From Paragordius varius (lineage: Eukaryota > Nematomorpha): a stretch of DNA of 64,000 nucleotides. Where the stretch lies: the NCBI GenBank assembly GCA_964247055.1, contig OZ176055.1:2480001-2544000 (forward strand). Direction: 5' to 3'. Below the pieces are notes generated by a model, which made no database searches, was not told where the DNA came from, and was given only the letters and a program-made list of their open reading frames with translations. This document shows, piece by piece, positions 37,685 through 51,300 of the stretch (positions are counted from its first letter, which is position 1; every line of letters starts with the position of its first letter). A program made the position numbers and the translations under genes.

Positions 37685-40600
37685 TCATAATTGTGAAATT
37701 TCATTGATAAAAAAATATTTTAGATTAATACTAAAAAAAATATAAACCATAGCATAATATTCCATCCATTTTTCCGGTTGTTTAGAATCAAACATAATTG
37801 TATCCATACAAAGTTTGGCGTTGTGAAACCTTTCTAAATCCCATTTACTATTTAAAATAAATAAAAAGTTATTTAAAATATTACAAATCAAAAATAATTT
37901 AATTGAAAATAATTATCAAATTTTTAAAATGTTAAAATTAAAAAATAAAATTAAAAATAACTTTGGTCGTAAAAGGGTTAAGCATGAATCCAGTGCATAA
38001 AACATATGGTATAACATCCATCTAATGATTTCGTTTTGATTCCCATTATCTACAGTTGTTGTGGTGCTATTTATTAATTTTTTTAGGTGAGAAAATGTTT
38101 CACGCTCTAATACTTGGTAATAACATAAATTAGTCGAGTTTAAAGGAAATATACAGTGTTCAAATGGTGACACATTTAATAGGGAAAAATTTTGCAAAGC
38201 TTTTTGACAAACGTCATTGATAAGCGTTGTAAAATATTGCGATTGAATACGTTCCAATCTTGTAAGCATGGCATAAATGTCAAAATTTTGTTGAGCCTTT
38301 TTAGGTTGGGTGGTTATGGTGTTAAAGAAATCTAATATTCCTTGTTTTGATAACAAGGACTCCAAATCTATTAGATAATATGATAATTAATATACAATTT
38401 TTTGCAATAAAATCGTTTTTTAAAAAAATTAAAGAGAAAAGTTGTTTTTAAATGAAAAGATATGTCAAATGGGTAATTGCTCTGTAATTTTCTGGATATC
38501 ACTTTTAATTTTAATGAAATATGTTGTAATCTATGTATCATTATTTTATAATTATTATAAAAAGGGGATAATTTTCTTTTTTACAATTAAATTATGTACA
38601 TTAGATTAATATTTTCTTGAATTAAAAAGACAATGCTCTATTAACAAAAAAAGCTACAATTGTTACCTATAACATATTCACATTTTTTGAAAATAAATGA
38701 ACAGTTTATGATAAATATCTCTCACCTTTTTTACAAACTTCAGGTAAAAATGTTAAATCATATTGATTCACATTAGGTATAATTTTTTTGGATGATTCCG
38801 TAATATTTGATGGATTTAGTTTAGGATCACAACATACATGACATTTGCAAGTGAAATAATATGATTGCCGTAGAGATGTTTGACGCATAATATATGGGGC
38901 CAAATATTGCGTATAATTTATAAAGATCTATGAAATAAATGCAAAAAAAGAATAAAAAATAGAATAAGGTAGACGGGCGATACATCCTTATTTTACGGGT
39001 ATTAATAATTATTATTTGATTAACTCTAGAGGGTCATATGTTGACTTTTTCATGCATTTTTTTTTTCATCTCTAATCAATTCCTTCCAATTATATAATCA
39101 AAGAATCAATAATTCCATTAATATTTACGGGATGTCGCTTTTGGAAAACAATTAATTAAAGCAGCTCAGAGCTGATAAATTTGCAATGAAACAAAATTCA
39201 TTTTGTCTAAGAGTCCGTTTTTCAGTTTTAAAATGGATTATTCTATTGCTAATGGTTCTGAATCGGGTTGCATTTTTATTAAAAAAATTTATAATCCCTT
39301 GCCGCAAATATGTAAATATATAAGCAAAAACCATGTATACGCGTTCAAATCTAAAATAAACTTTTATTAATCAAATAAAGAAGAAATTAAAAAAAAATAC
39401 CAATATGCCGAACCCTGGAAAATATTAATATTCATCAATTTGAAAAATATAAACCTTTTGATCAATCTCTTGAGAATTATCATCTTTGCTAAGTTCAATG
39501 TTTGAATTGAGCGTTATTCGTAAGTAGGGCCCAACGAAATCCCCAATTGCATTTGGATCACACGAATGATTAAAATAGGAACCTCTTACATTGATACAAA
39601 AATAAGGATATAAACTGGCTAGCATAAATTGTATTTATTAAACACGTGTGAGTGATTAATTAAATTTTATAAAAAAATTATAAGAAATATTAAAAGAAAT
39701 ATTTGAGTATCCTTTTTTAACCGTTTAGTTTCCGGTAAAAATTCGCAAAAACGGTAAAAATATATTTTAATTTTTTAAAACAAATCTTATTTTATTATAT
39801 AAAATGATTTAAACAATAAAATTATCAGTAAATAAAAAAATGGAAGCGTACTTACAATTATTAAGCCAAAAAACAATGAATCCGGTACCAAATTATTTTT
39901 GCGAAAAATTCCTTTAATATGAAACCATAATAAAATTGATTAATTCTTGTAATAAGTGTATGGTAAATAAATATAATTTGTATCAATTTTTAACTTATGG
40001 CATAATTTAAGCATACTTGATGTATATACCAATAGCAATGGGCTGTAAATCTTTGTCTGATATAGTGTATGTATTAATTAGTATCTAAGTTTTAAAAAGA
40101 TTAATTTAATAATTTCTTAACTCAAGGGAAAATATTATAAGATATCGTTTGTCATTGATCAAAATTAATGCAGTTAATTAATATTTGAGAAATTTAAGTT
40201 TTATCTAAACCAGAATAAAACGGACTGTTAAGTTGTTAAATTATGTCAAAATATATTGATAAAAAATTAGTAAAATTTGATGTAATAATTAAATAAAATT
40301 TTATTTTTATAACCTTTCCGTACAAACTTGGGAGGATGGAAACATATTTTTTAAATATATTGTAGGGTAAAAGTTTGCGAACAGCCATAATGTATATATC
40401 CATACATTCCTTTGTTTTTCCTTTTATATCATGCAGATGATCCATTAAAGAATCCAAGGCCCGATTATTAAATTTTGGACATACTATTTCAAGTTCTGGT
40501 GCAATGTAAGCATTTTGATTAATTGTGTCATGCTTTTCCTATGGAGATTTTTATTGTTAAATAATTATATAAAATATTAACGTTTAATTCTTGTTGTAAT

Positions 40601-40933
40601 AAAAGTTTTAATAAAATTAATAACCAAATAGTAGATTATACGACAGATAAGATGTACAGGAGTCGGTATAAGGTATCGATATTGCAAATCTACTTTGATA
40701 AAATTTTTACATTCATGTTTATGATGATCGTTCCAGTCATTTGCCTATAGTTTATGAAGATTAAGTACTTGACACGCTTTAGAACAATAAGCTGTGGTAA
40801 GGCAAGAATTGCACTTAAAAACTTTTTTCCTCTCTAGACAGTAAACACAATGGGTTTTGTAACATTCTTTTTGTAACACGTAGGCAATTGGCTTTTCAAT
40901 TAATACAATTGTTCCAATTGGTAATTTTATCAT
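37685..40933 (-). CDS. SET/MYND (SMYD-class) protein methyltransferase
   Basis: Exons 40933-40769, 40744-40625, 40538-40328, 39911-39852, 39618-39455, 38927-38726, 38367-37962, 37847-37685 sum to 1491 nt (496 aa). The split SET start (IGTIVLIEKPIAYVL) is followed by a MYND finger C-x2-C..C-x2-C..YCSKACQ..DWNDHHKHEC, then the SET core SYFNHSCDPNA (the NHSCxPN AdoMet/lysine motif), INYTQYLAP, and post-SET YYFTCKCHVCC, ending in a helical C-terminal part. Layout and length match SMYD2/3-type lysine methyltransferases, which act in nucleus and cytosol. The first intron is only 24 nt (40745-40768). Donors of exons 3 and 4 (40328, 39852) were chosen by phase over slightly better sites. The short N-terminus may mean an upstream exon was missed. 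Confidence 0.85.
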
Positions 40934-40994
40934 CTCATTACAGGCCTTTCGTAAATTTTATAAATTTAAAAATTCAAATTTCACCTTTTCAAGT
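40934..40994. promoter_or_regulatory. Putative 61 bp bidirectional promoter
   Basis: This is all that separates the start codons of the SMYD gene (-) and the coiled-coil gene (+). No TATA-like element can be singled out in such AT-rich DNA. If either gene has an upstream exon, the arrangement changes. Confidence 0.35.
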
Positions 40995-41354
40995 ATGTTA
41001 CTACCAGAGCAAAAAGAGGTACTGGAATGTAAGGAAAATGAAAACAATTTATTTTATATCAATCTTAGAAAAACGATTGCACAAGCAAATGAAAGAATCG
41101 ATAATCTCACCAATATACAAAATTTGTCTATGAAATCCGTTCAAAATGCTACCCAACTATTAAATCGGGTTAAGGAGTTTATACCAAAGGTTAAACAAGC
41201 AAATATGGAATTAAATAATTCTAATTTGGATTCATCATTCGACATAATTGATATGAAAAATGAAACAAAAACTATTACTAAAGATATTAAAGAACCTTAC
41301 ATAAATATGGATTTATATTTTGAAGATGTAACCAGAACTACTGATGCCAAATAA
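40995..41354 (+). CDS. Small coiled-coil protein, unrecognised
   Basis: Single open frame of 119 aa starting MLLPEQKEVLECKENENN and ending at TAA. Residues about 20-75 form heptad-like helices (LRKTIAQANERIDNLTNIQN, VQNATQLLNRVKEFIPKVKQ), as in small subunits of coiled-coil complexes, followed by an acidic tail. Its codon and residue make-up is more balanced than random AT-rich frames. The opposite strand is not open over this length in a meaningful way. I do not recognise the family. Splicing to further exons is not indicated. Confidence 0.6.
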   Translation: MLLPEQKEVLECKENENNLFYINLRKTIAQANERIDNLTNIQNLSMKSVQNATQLLNRVKEFIPKVKQANMELNNSNLDSSFDIIDMKNETKTITKDIKEPYINMDLYFEDVTRTTDAK

Positions 41355-41660
41355 ATGAAAATATAAATTTATTTGATTGTTTTTTTTTGGTGATCATCAT
41401 CTTTTATCCTATTTAATTTGATTAGCGAAATATTACTTTTAAAATAACAACCACAAACTAATATTTATTTTGATTTTTTAAATATATTATCCCCGAAACT
41501 TTTTTCTGTATTTGTGTACTCTTTCATAAGTGATCCATCGATATATGTTGGCGTAATTGAGATTTAATGAAAAACAACGCTTTTATATCTTGTGCCAATA
41601 AGCAAAGGTTTTATCTTTTCTAAGCGTATATGTTAGCATGAGCAAAAATCGGCTTGGAAA

Positions 41661-41893
41661 AACATTACTCTCAAACAAGGACTTAAATGGCTCGCGGGCC
41701 GCATTTTGCACTCAAAAAACTGTAATATGCACATACAATATAACAATATTTTACTTATTGCTAATTGGACAGAAAAATATAGAAAAATTGTGTAAGAAAT
41801 ATCAATTTTACTAAGATTTTGTATGCATATTTGTGCAATTTTTTCACGGGCAGCACATAAAGTTTCGAAGGGCCGCGTACCGTACACCTTTGC
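41661..41893. mobile_element. hAT-type MITE, family B
   Basis: Left part ggctcgcgggccgcattttg and right part cgaagggccgcg match the inner terminal pattern (GGCCGC..) of the copy at 61257-61515. It lies between the coiled-coil gene and CTF18. Confidence 0.5.
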
Positions 41894-42322
41894 TTTAAAA
41901 TTTATACGGGATAATACGAAGCTCTACAAAATATGTGTATCAAAGCATTTGATTTACCATATATCTATTAAATATGAACTTTTTTGGTTTTTAGGTCTTT
42001 AAATTTTTTTTATCTTTGGTCGAATTCGAGTTTAAACTATCTATCATATAAAATTATGATATAGCCTCTTTTTATATATACTTTGGAAGCGAATTCGACA
42101 AAACAAGCCTTTATTTCCTGAGAAAACCTCATAAACAGAACGATAAAATCAATGGTGTCGAAAACAGGCGTCCAAAAAATTCGCTTTACAGCAATTGCCA
42201 ATGAATGACTAAAAGTTTTAATAGATTAATAACCTAAATGCAAAATATATTATCTGACTATAAAATTAGAGGCATATGTTAAACAATTCTGAAAAAGCGC
42301 AATTTTCAAATGTTTATTTCAG

Positions 42323-45300
42323 TAACATCGGGTACTGGAAGAAGAAAATTATTAGGTTTCTGCTCGCATAATTTTACCAGATATAAATAAAAATACTCAA
42401 AAGAATAATTTTGATGATAATTTTTCTTTCAATAATTGTCTTAATAAGGCATCCTATATTGATTTGTATAACAAACTTCAAAATATACCCAAAGTAAACT
42501 AATATAAACATTTAGGAGCCTTCAAATCTCAATAGTAAAATAAAATATGATTCAGATTTATGGGCAGAAAAATATAGAGCCTCAGTATATTTGGATTTGC
42601 TAAGTTTGGAGGTAATGATATATTATTTTAGCCATATTCATCAAAATTATAGAATATTAACCGAAACATATTGCAATGGTTTCAAGCTTGGAATGGAAAA
42701 ATTTGTAGTATCCCTAAACCCGATGATTTAAATCATAGTAGCTACAACAATGCCAATCATATTATCGATTGTTACAAAAGTTATAACTCTGATTCAAACG
42801 GCAAAAAGAAATATATTCCACATCATGCATTTTTTCGACACTTTTATACCAAAAACGATAACTTCCATATAGTATATTCCTTATTTTTACTTCTATTTTT
42901 ATAGGATTTCGATGATAATGGATTACCTCGTAATAAGGTAGATTATTTTTTAAATTGTTGCGTTATTATTTTATTTTGGGTATTTTAAATTTCTAACCAT
43001 AAAGCCTCCAGAATAAATCATCGCTTTTAAATTGATTTTATTAAATGTTTAATATAATGATACGTTTTCTGGTATTCGTCTAAGGTTTAGATTATATTAT
43101 TGTTTTAAAAGGTATTTTGGAAAAATGAATCATAAAACATTGAGTATATATGTATACACATTGCATAAATATTTATAGATTTTAGTGATTTTTAAATAAA
43201 ATTACATAATTCCCAAATCTAATTCAAGAAAGCCTATTTATAATTAACAATTACTGTTAAATTGAAACTATATAAACATAAAAATCGAGAAAAATGGTTT
43301 GGCGGCTAAAAATATAAAATGAATTTATTTTATATTTTATTTGCAAATATCGCACACAAAAGGAAACGCCATGCTATATATATTATGTTTAACACTATTA
43401 TCGGTTTATAAGAGATATTTAAATCGAAAATGATTCTATAGAAAGACGCCTTAAAAAATAATAAGTATTAGATAAAAATTATTAATCTAGTAAAAATGTT
43501 GTCTTTTGTTTTGATAAATGTTTCTTTTTTTGCTTCAAACGATGATGTGTATGACATTTTTTCTGCAGGTCATAATTATTTGGGGTCCGCCCGGGATGGG
43601 TAAAAGTACTTTAGCTCATATTGTAGCTAAACAAGCCGGTTTCACGCCAATCGAAATAAATGCCAGGTTTTATTGAATTATATTTAAACTATTTCTGAAA
43701 TTTTGTTGATAAGATAAATATCGTTTTTTTGTAATTATTTGAATCAACTTTGTTATTTTCAGCTAGATTTACTTTAAACTACATATTATATGTTTTGAAA
43801 TGGCAAAATATTTCGTTTTTTATTTCTAAAAATTTGTGGAAAAATTTTTCTTTTTTTCGTAAGGAATACGAGCTTTTTATATTTAAATAAATTTGCTTAT
43901 TTTCAGTAGATTTAGTTTACATATCATGTTATGTAATAGTTAGATATTTCGTTTTTTAGACATATGTCTCTTAAATAACCAGGTTTTATGAAATATATTT
44001 TATCTATTTCTAAAAATTTGTTGAAAAATTAAATTTCGTTTAAAGAATACGAGCTTTTTAAATGCAAATAAATTTGCTTATTTTCAGCTAGATTTAGTTT
44101 TAACTTTATATCATAGGTTTTGGAATATCAAAATTAATAATATTTTGTTTTTTTATTTATGTGTCCTAAATAAAATTATTTTTTCGAAAAAAATTTAACT
44201 ATAATAGTTAAAATAATAGATCCCCTAAAAATCCTAATAATTCTCGTAAAATATATATATATATATCCTTCTGTATAATTTATTTTTTTTTCTTTAACTC
44301 CTACTTATAAAGTATTACGGAATCATTTTAATATATTAGACGCTAATTTTAAAGATTTGTTTGAATTTAATTTAGCGAGGAACGAAATGATGATAGTTTT
44401 AAAACTGTAATCCGTGATACCTTGGCAACGCACACAATTGAATCATTGAGCCAATTATCACTCAAGCCTAAATGTCTTATCCTAGATGAAATTGATGGGG
44501 CTTGTATTGTAATTTTTTTAAAAATGTTTTTTTTCAATTTTTTACACCTTTTTTTGGCAATTTATGACTTTATAGCTGTAAAACTAAAATATTGTGCACA
44601 TAACTCTTACTTTGAATAAGTAGATAGAGAAAAAATTGTAGATTGTGTTTATCGTTTTCGTTAAATTAAACACTCCAATTAAAGCAATCAACTAATTAAA
44701 CCTTGCTTTTGTTATAAAAATTTCATCTATCAAATTCATTGATTATAGGGCAAATTATCGCGTTCTTAACTGTTGTATATATCTTTTTTGAGCTAAAAAT
44801 AGTTTTTTAGTGTCTAACTACCTCAATCAATCATAAATACGAATCGTTTCAATCGAATGAGAAAACTTTTTTTAAAACTAAACGAAAGCATATATAAACC
44901 ATCCGATACTATAATATGAATCATATCAAACTTTTTTTATTTTTCATTTTATCTAATCATTATGACTTAATTGATATTATTTGCGTGAATCACGCCTAGA
45001 TCTACCCCTTATCTCAATCATATTTTCTGGGATTGGTGCTTGAAGGGTTTGTGGTTGTCCTGGTGTTTTTTCAAAATTATTTTTTACACCATTTTTCGTC
45101 TCCGTCGATATCATAACCGATTTTTTTCTACAATTATTCTCAGTATCTTTATTACTTTTCGGTTGTTCATTACCATTAGTTGTTTTTATAGTATCTTTGC
45201 GTTTTGTTTCAACAACCTTAGCTGCTGTAGTAGCTGTAATAGAAGTATCTATAATGTCAAACATTCGCTTAGGTTTTTGTCCTCGCCTCATATCATTGTA

Positions 45301-48300
45301 ATCTTGAAGGACGCAATTCCGCTTTACCTTAACGTTATCAGCCATTTTTTGTAGCGCTCGTGTCTGAATGCGTATCTGATCAGCTATTTGAGCACAATTT
45401 CGTGCAATGTAATGTACGTTGGTGAGCACTTCCTCACTAATGACTGACTCTTTTTGCATGATACCAAATTTGGGGTAATGGTTACTTGCATTCAAAGTAT
45501 TATTACTATATACACCTTACAGTCAAGGCATTATAAAAAATAAGAATAAGGATAAAGTTAAGTTTGATCGCTTTCAGAAATAATACTAACGTGACATTTT
45601 TATGATTTACCCATGATATGTATAGAAACATTATATATATATACCATTTACAGTTCGAATTCACCCTTGAACAATTCAAATTTAACTTTAAACAATTCAA
45701 AATCACCCTCTCATCCCAAAAAATTATGTGTTCTTATGAGTTATATTAGCCCGAAAACACATAATTATTTTTAGGGTGAATTCGAATCGTTCAAGGGTGA
45801 ATTTGAATGGTAAATGGTACATATGAAATGGCATTATAAAAATTAGTAATGCTAAATATATCTAAAGTAGAATAATAGGATTGGGGACGATCATGAGGGA
45901 GCCATTTTTATTTCATTAAAAATTGAAAATTTTTATGTTTTGTACTTGTAATATTTTATGAAAATAAGAGAAAAGTGGTGATACAGGGGATATATTCCCT
46001 ATAAAGTTTATTAAAGCTGCTATAAATTGATATTATAAAACGCTTAAGTATAAATAAAATTAGTTTTTGCAACATTCAGTAAATATTGAAATTATACGGA
46101 CAAAACGTGAAATTGTAAAGACAAATATTTTTTTCTAAAAGACAACCAAAACTTTAAATAATTAAATATAACTCCTTGTTTGTAACTGCAAAGTATAATA
46201 TAGAGATGTAGATTGGTAAAACAATCAATTATATATTTTACAAATTCATTTAAATGATTTTTATACGATAAATTAACGTTTAAAAAAGTATAGTTGTCTT
46301 TTGAAAAATAATTTACTTTATATTTTTACTCTTGTCCGCACATTCAGTTTTTACTGTATTATATTTGCATTTATGACACTTATTGATTGGATTATAGCCT
46401 TAAAATACTGCATTCATAAACGGTTAGACCCTTATATATTAGTAAAAATAAAATGCTAATTTTTAAAATTATTATTTTTACCCATTAGGAGTGTGAAATT
46501 TAGGTATGTTTTTCTTCGAATACGCAAAAAATGGTTATCAATATTATTACTCTACTCCATAAAAAGGAGTGATTTTTTATTATCTTTGCTAATAATCAAC
46601 TCAATTATCTCATTCAGTATGCTTTCATACTATAGTTGGGCAATTTGCAACACAGTAACGTTTGGAAAAACAACAAAATGTGTTAAATAAACTAGTTTTT
46701 CTTTTCTTTTTTCCATACACTACTGTGTTGCTAATCCCAGGAACCGTAATATTAAATCATTAAAATGCATACTGGATATCAGTTTATAAATGAATCTTAC
46801 CAGCATAAGATTTATATAGGACATCTTTGCTAGATTGGCCCTCACACCCCCCAACCCTCTTAATATGGAATCTTGCTGGTTCAATTCTCCTATTATTAAC
46901 ATTATTTGTTTTAATATTATTATTATTATTATTGCTAATATGCCGACATGGGAATTGATTGAATTGAGCATTAAAATATGCTGCTGGATTTACATATGTC
47001 TTATTTTGATTTGTTGCAAAGTTTATTGGATAATTAACAGGATTTTGTGGTGGCTGGTTTTGCTTTTGAGATTGAATGCTGTGAAAATTATTGGGATTTG
47101 GCATTTGATTGTTATGATTTGGACATCTATTATTATTATTCATGTTTGCATTATTGATTAAGGGTGGATAAAAATTGGGCAGATTTATTACAGGTAAGTT
47201 TGTAGCTGTCCCATAACTTGCAACATTCATATTTGATGGTGGAAAAAATGGACGATGATTATTTTCAAACATTTTATTATGTTATATATGTTGATTAAAA
47301 ACTTTGATGATTGTTGAATAAATTAAAATTATTTGATTTAAAAAAAACTTGTTATAATAGCTTACTATTTTCGATATGATTGTTGAAAAATGGTATGAAA
47401 AAATGTACTTTTAATATCTGAATAACTAAATTATTAGATTAAAATTTAAGAGCAAATTTTTTCGTACCATTAAGAAATATAACAAAAATCTGTAATTTTG
47501 ATTTTTATATTAAACTATCAATAGGTTTTAATGTTTGATTTATAAACTAGCCAGACTAACGTAGAATTTTTTTGCAATATATAATTTATAATTTTATAGA
47601 AAAATTTAAAGGTCATAATTATATAGTAGGTATGGCCCGGACTCTTACATTATGCCGAGTTCCAGATATCAACTACGCAATTTTTCCATATCATCACTGT
47701 CAATTAGCCCTGGGCACTCAGGCGAATGTTAAAGCATTCACAAGTCCAAATACAAGTCGGACTTACCCTTTAATCGAAAAAGGGAAAAACGACGTTATAA
47801 TCTTTTTTTATACTATGTTTTATTCATAAATTATTAGTCCGCCATCAATTATTTGGTTCGATTGATACTTAAATCTTCTAGAGCCAAAAATCACGGTGAG
47901 AATATAGACCCTAATTCCATGGATTATGAGGAAAGTCAGATGGAAAAGGGTAGCCATAAAACAAAATCAAAGCCATTCAAAGAGCATAAAAATAAACCTA
48001 AGAAAAAAGATTCATTAGATAGCGTTTTAGCTAAAAGACCCATTATATGTTTAGCAAATGACATGTAAATACCTTTATATTATTTAACATAAAAATTAAA
48101 ATAGAATACCTTTTTTTTCTAAATATCCGTTGTGGTTATGAAATACTTAATTAAAAGTTTTTAAAAGAAATAAGGATCAGTAAAATATAATTTGTTTTAA
48201 TGATAAAGTTAATAGTTTTATATTCTTAGTAACTATATATACATATCTCGTTTTCTGATTAAAAGAGCCAAAAAATATTTTCAAAATTTTTAAACACTCC

Positions 48301-51300
48301 TTTTGGTTTTAGTTATACGCCTGTGTTGAAAGAATTACGTGCCAGAAGTTTGTGTATCCATGTTAATGGGCCAGCCGAACATAGATTAAGGCAAAGGCTT
48401 TTAATGGTAGATATTAATTTTTTTAAAAAAATTAAAAATTATAATAATCAGTATTTCCAAAATAATAAGTTTTTGAGAAAATTTATAAACAAAATGATTT
48501 ATATCGTAAATTTTTGGTAACGTTAGGGCCTTTTTTCTAAAGGGGATATGTGAAAATTATATAATGGATAGTTTAACAAATAATTTACACGTTTTTGCCC
48601 TTTTTAAATAAATAAATTATGATTTTTAATTTAACGCTCTTAGATTTCCGAAATGCAGGAAATGGATAAATCTTTTGCAAATGAAAAATATATTAATCTG
48701 ATTTGCAACATGTTTGATAATGATATCCGTTCTTGTATTAATTTCCTACAGGTATAAAAATATTTTTTAAAGAAAAATTTGTTTTTGAAAAAATTTTTTT
48801 ACATGAAATAAACTATTATTTCAGTTATGTGTGAGAGTGTTTTCAAACAAGATACAATTAAAGGGTTTATTTAATTATACAAATTTTCTTTATACATATA
48901 AAATTAAAATATATATATATATATATTTTTGTTTTTATATTAAATACATCAGAATTCAAGGTTATAAATTTCTATATATATATATATATATATATTAGTT
49001 TGAGGGCAATACTTTGGATGAATACAATGACAATATATTCGATATTAGCCAATCACTTAAAGATAAAACTTTTAATATTAATGAACTGTTGAAGACAGTT
49101 TATGCCGATAATTGCGAATCTGAGTATTTATAATAAACTATCTATTTTTTCCCTATTTTCTTACTTTAATAGTTAAATTAATATTTTTATTAAATGATGG
49201 ATTTAATTTTTGAGTTTTGGTTTTAATTGATTTTTATTATCAAAAAATCTTTTTATATGAACATACAATAAAAATTGAATATATACGGACAAAACGTAAA
49301 AATATAAAGACAAATATTGTTTCCTAAAAAATAACCATAATTTTACGTAAACTATAACAATTATATGATATAATTTAGTCACATTGCTATTTCCATATTG
49401 TAATCCGAATCCATAAATAACTTAAATTAAATTTTAAAATGTATGGTTGTGTTTTAGAAAAAAATGTTTTTTTATATTTTTACGTTTTGTCCATATAATT
49501 TTAATTTTTACTCGAATATATGTTTTATCATTTTCTTCCCACAATACAAAATTCATCAAATTGTCAATTAATTTTAAAGTTTTGATGGTTAATTTACCGG
49601 TTAAAAAAATATTTTTTTATTGTGGTCTTAGATTTTGCAACCAACAGTTACATAATAATGCAGCCGGCGAAAATATCGATAAAATTGAGTCCGCATTGTT
49701 TCAAACATATTTGTCCCATCTAATGCAATTGGGGAATAATCCGAAAAAAGTATCGCTTGTGGTTAACACACCCAAAAATCTTTTGAAAAAGGTTTGAAAA
49801 TGAAAAAAAATATTTTATAATATATCAATAATGCTACAATAAAAATTTTATTTTTACAAATCTCAGCTAAGATGAGTTATTTTTTTACCTTTTTCAACTT
49901 AGTAGTTTATTATATGATTATTATTATTTTTAAAATAAAAAACTTTTTTGGAATTAAATTAAAAGATCGGAGGCATAAAAAATTATTTTTTTTGGAAATT
50001 TATGGTAGTTAATTTATTAAAAGACAAATCTGTAAAATTGAGCACACATTATAACACGTTAAAATAAATTTAATTTAGTTTTTATTTGAACTTAATATAG
50101 CTCTATTATATAGTAGAGTATAGCATGCAAATTTTCTTTCAGGTTAGATTTAAAAATAGCATTACTTTTTTAAACGAAACGAAATCTTATTCAATAACCG
50201 AACCAATACCGTTTTTAGTTTTCCAGTTTTTTTAATTTTTATACTATTTATTAAAAGGTATTATAATGCTTAAATTTGAAGAAAAATCTAAATAATAAAT
50301 GATATATTAAAATAATAATTTGAATTTTTGTAAAATTTATTAAGTTTTAGTTATATATTATTATTATTTTCTTTTGTTTTAGTTAATCCATTGAAAAACA
50401 TACTACCATGTATTGAAAATTTTGGATATAGTTTAATTTAATAAATTAAACTTATTTAAATAAAATATTCGTTTTCGTTGACAATATTCATAAGTTATAT
50501 ATGCCACTATTATATTGGAAATTTTATTCGGGTTTAAACGATAAATTTTTTTGAATAAAAATTTGAAATTTATTTTAATGACGCCTCTGGTTCAATATGT
50601 TTAACAATTTAAAAAATGGTATAAGGCGTGATAACAGATAAGGCGCTAGATTTTACATTGTTTTAATGGTTCGCTTAGAGTTTGAATATACTAAAAATGC
50701 ACAATTGTTCCATATTATTAACGATGAAAGTTTGTGCTCAATTCTACCGAACAAAAAAATTTGGCGCGCTGAAAGCTTGAGAGAAATTTTTTTATTTTTC
50801 CCATATCTCAAAAAAGAAAAAGTCCAGCTTTGTAGGATATTTATCCTTTCTTATAAATTTTGAAAGGATTAAGGTAAGGAATTTCTTATATCAGTATTAA
50901 AAAGCTAATACACTAAAACTATTTAATATCAATTTATTTCTGTAATATCTGTAGTCTCTTATGATATCCAATTATTTTGCCACGCATCAAGATTCGATGG
51001 CCACCTATGTTAAAAGGCAGCAAAATTATGCACTATACCCTTATCTTACGTTTTTACCATCGGCAATTTCCACCATAATAAATGCCGAAAATTATAAAAT
51101 GCATTCGAAAAAATCCGGAAAAATTGCTAAAAACCCAAATACGCAAGATTCGCAAAATGATATTTTGGACAATCAAAACATGAATAATATAAATGATTAT
51201 GAAATTAATGACAAAAAAGCATTGATAAATGAAATTAAATCCACCAATTTCTATCTAAAATGTGAAGATCAAAATTTAAACTCAACCAGTGTTTTAAGGT

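Noticed and set aside
42125-42180. Candidate upstream CTF18 exon ending in an AATG|gtgtcg donor
   Set aside because: The phase fits, but only about five residues are encoded and nothing confirms them.
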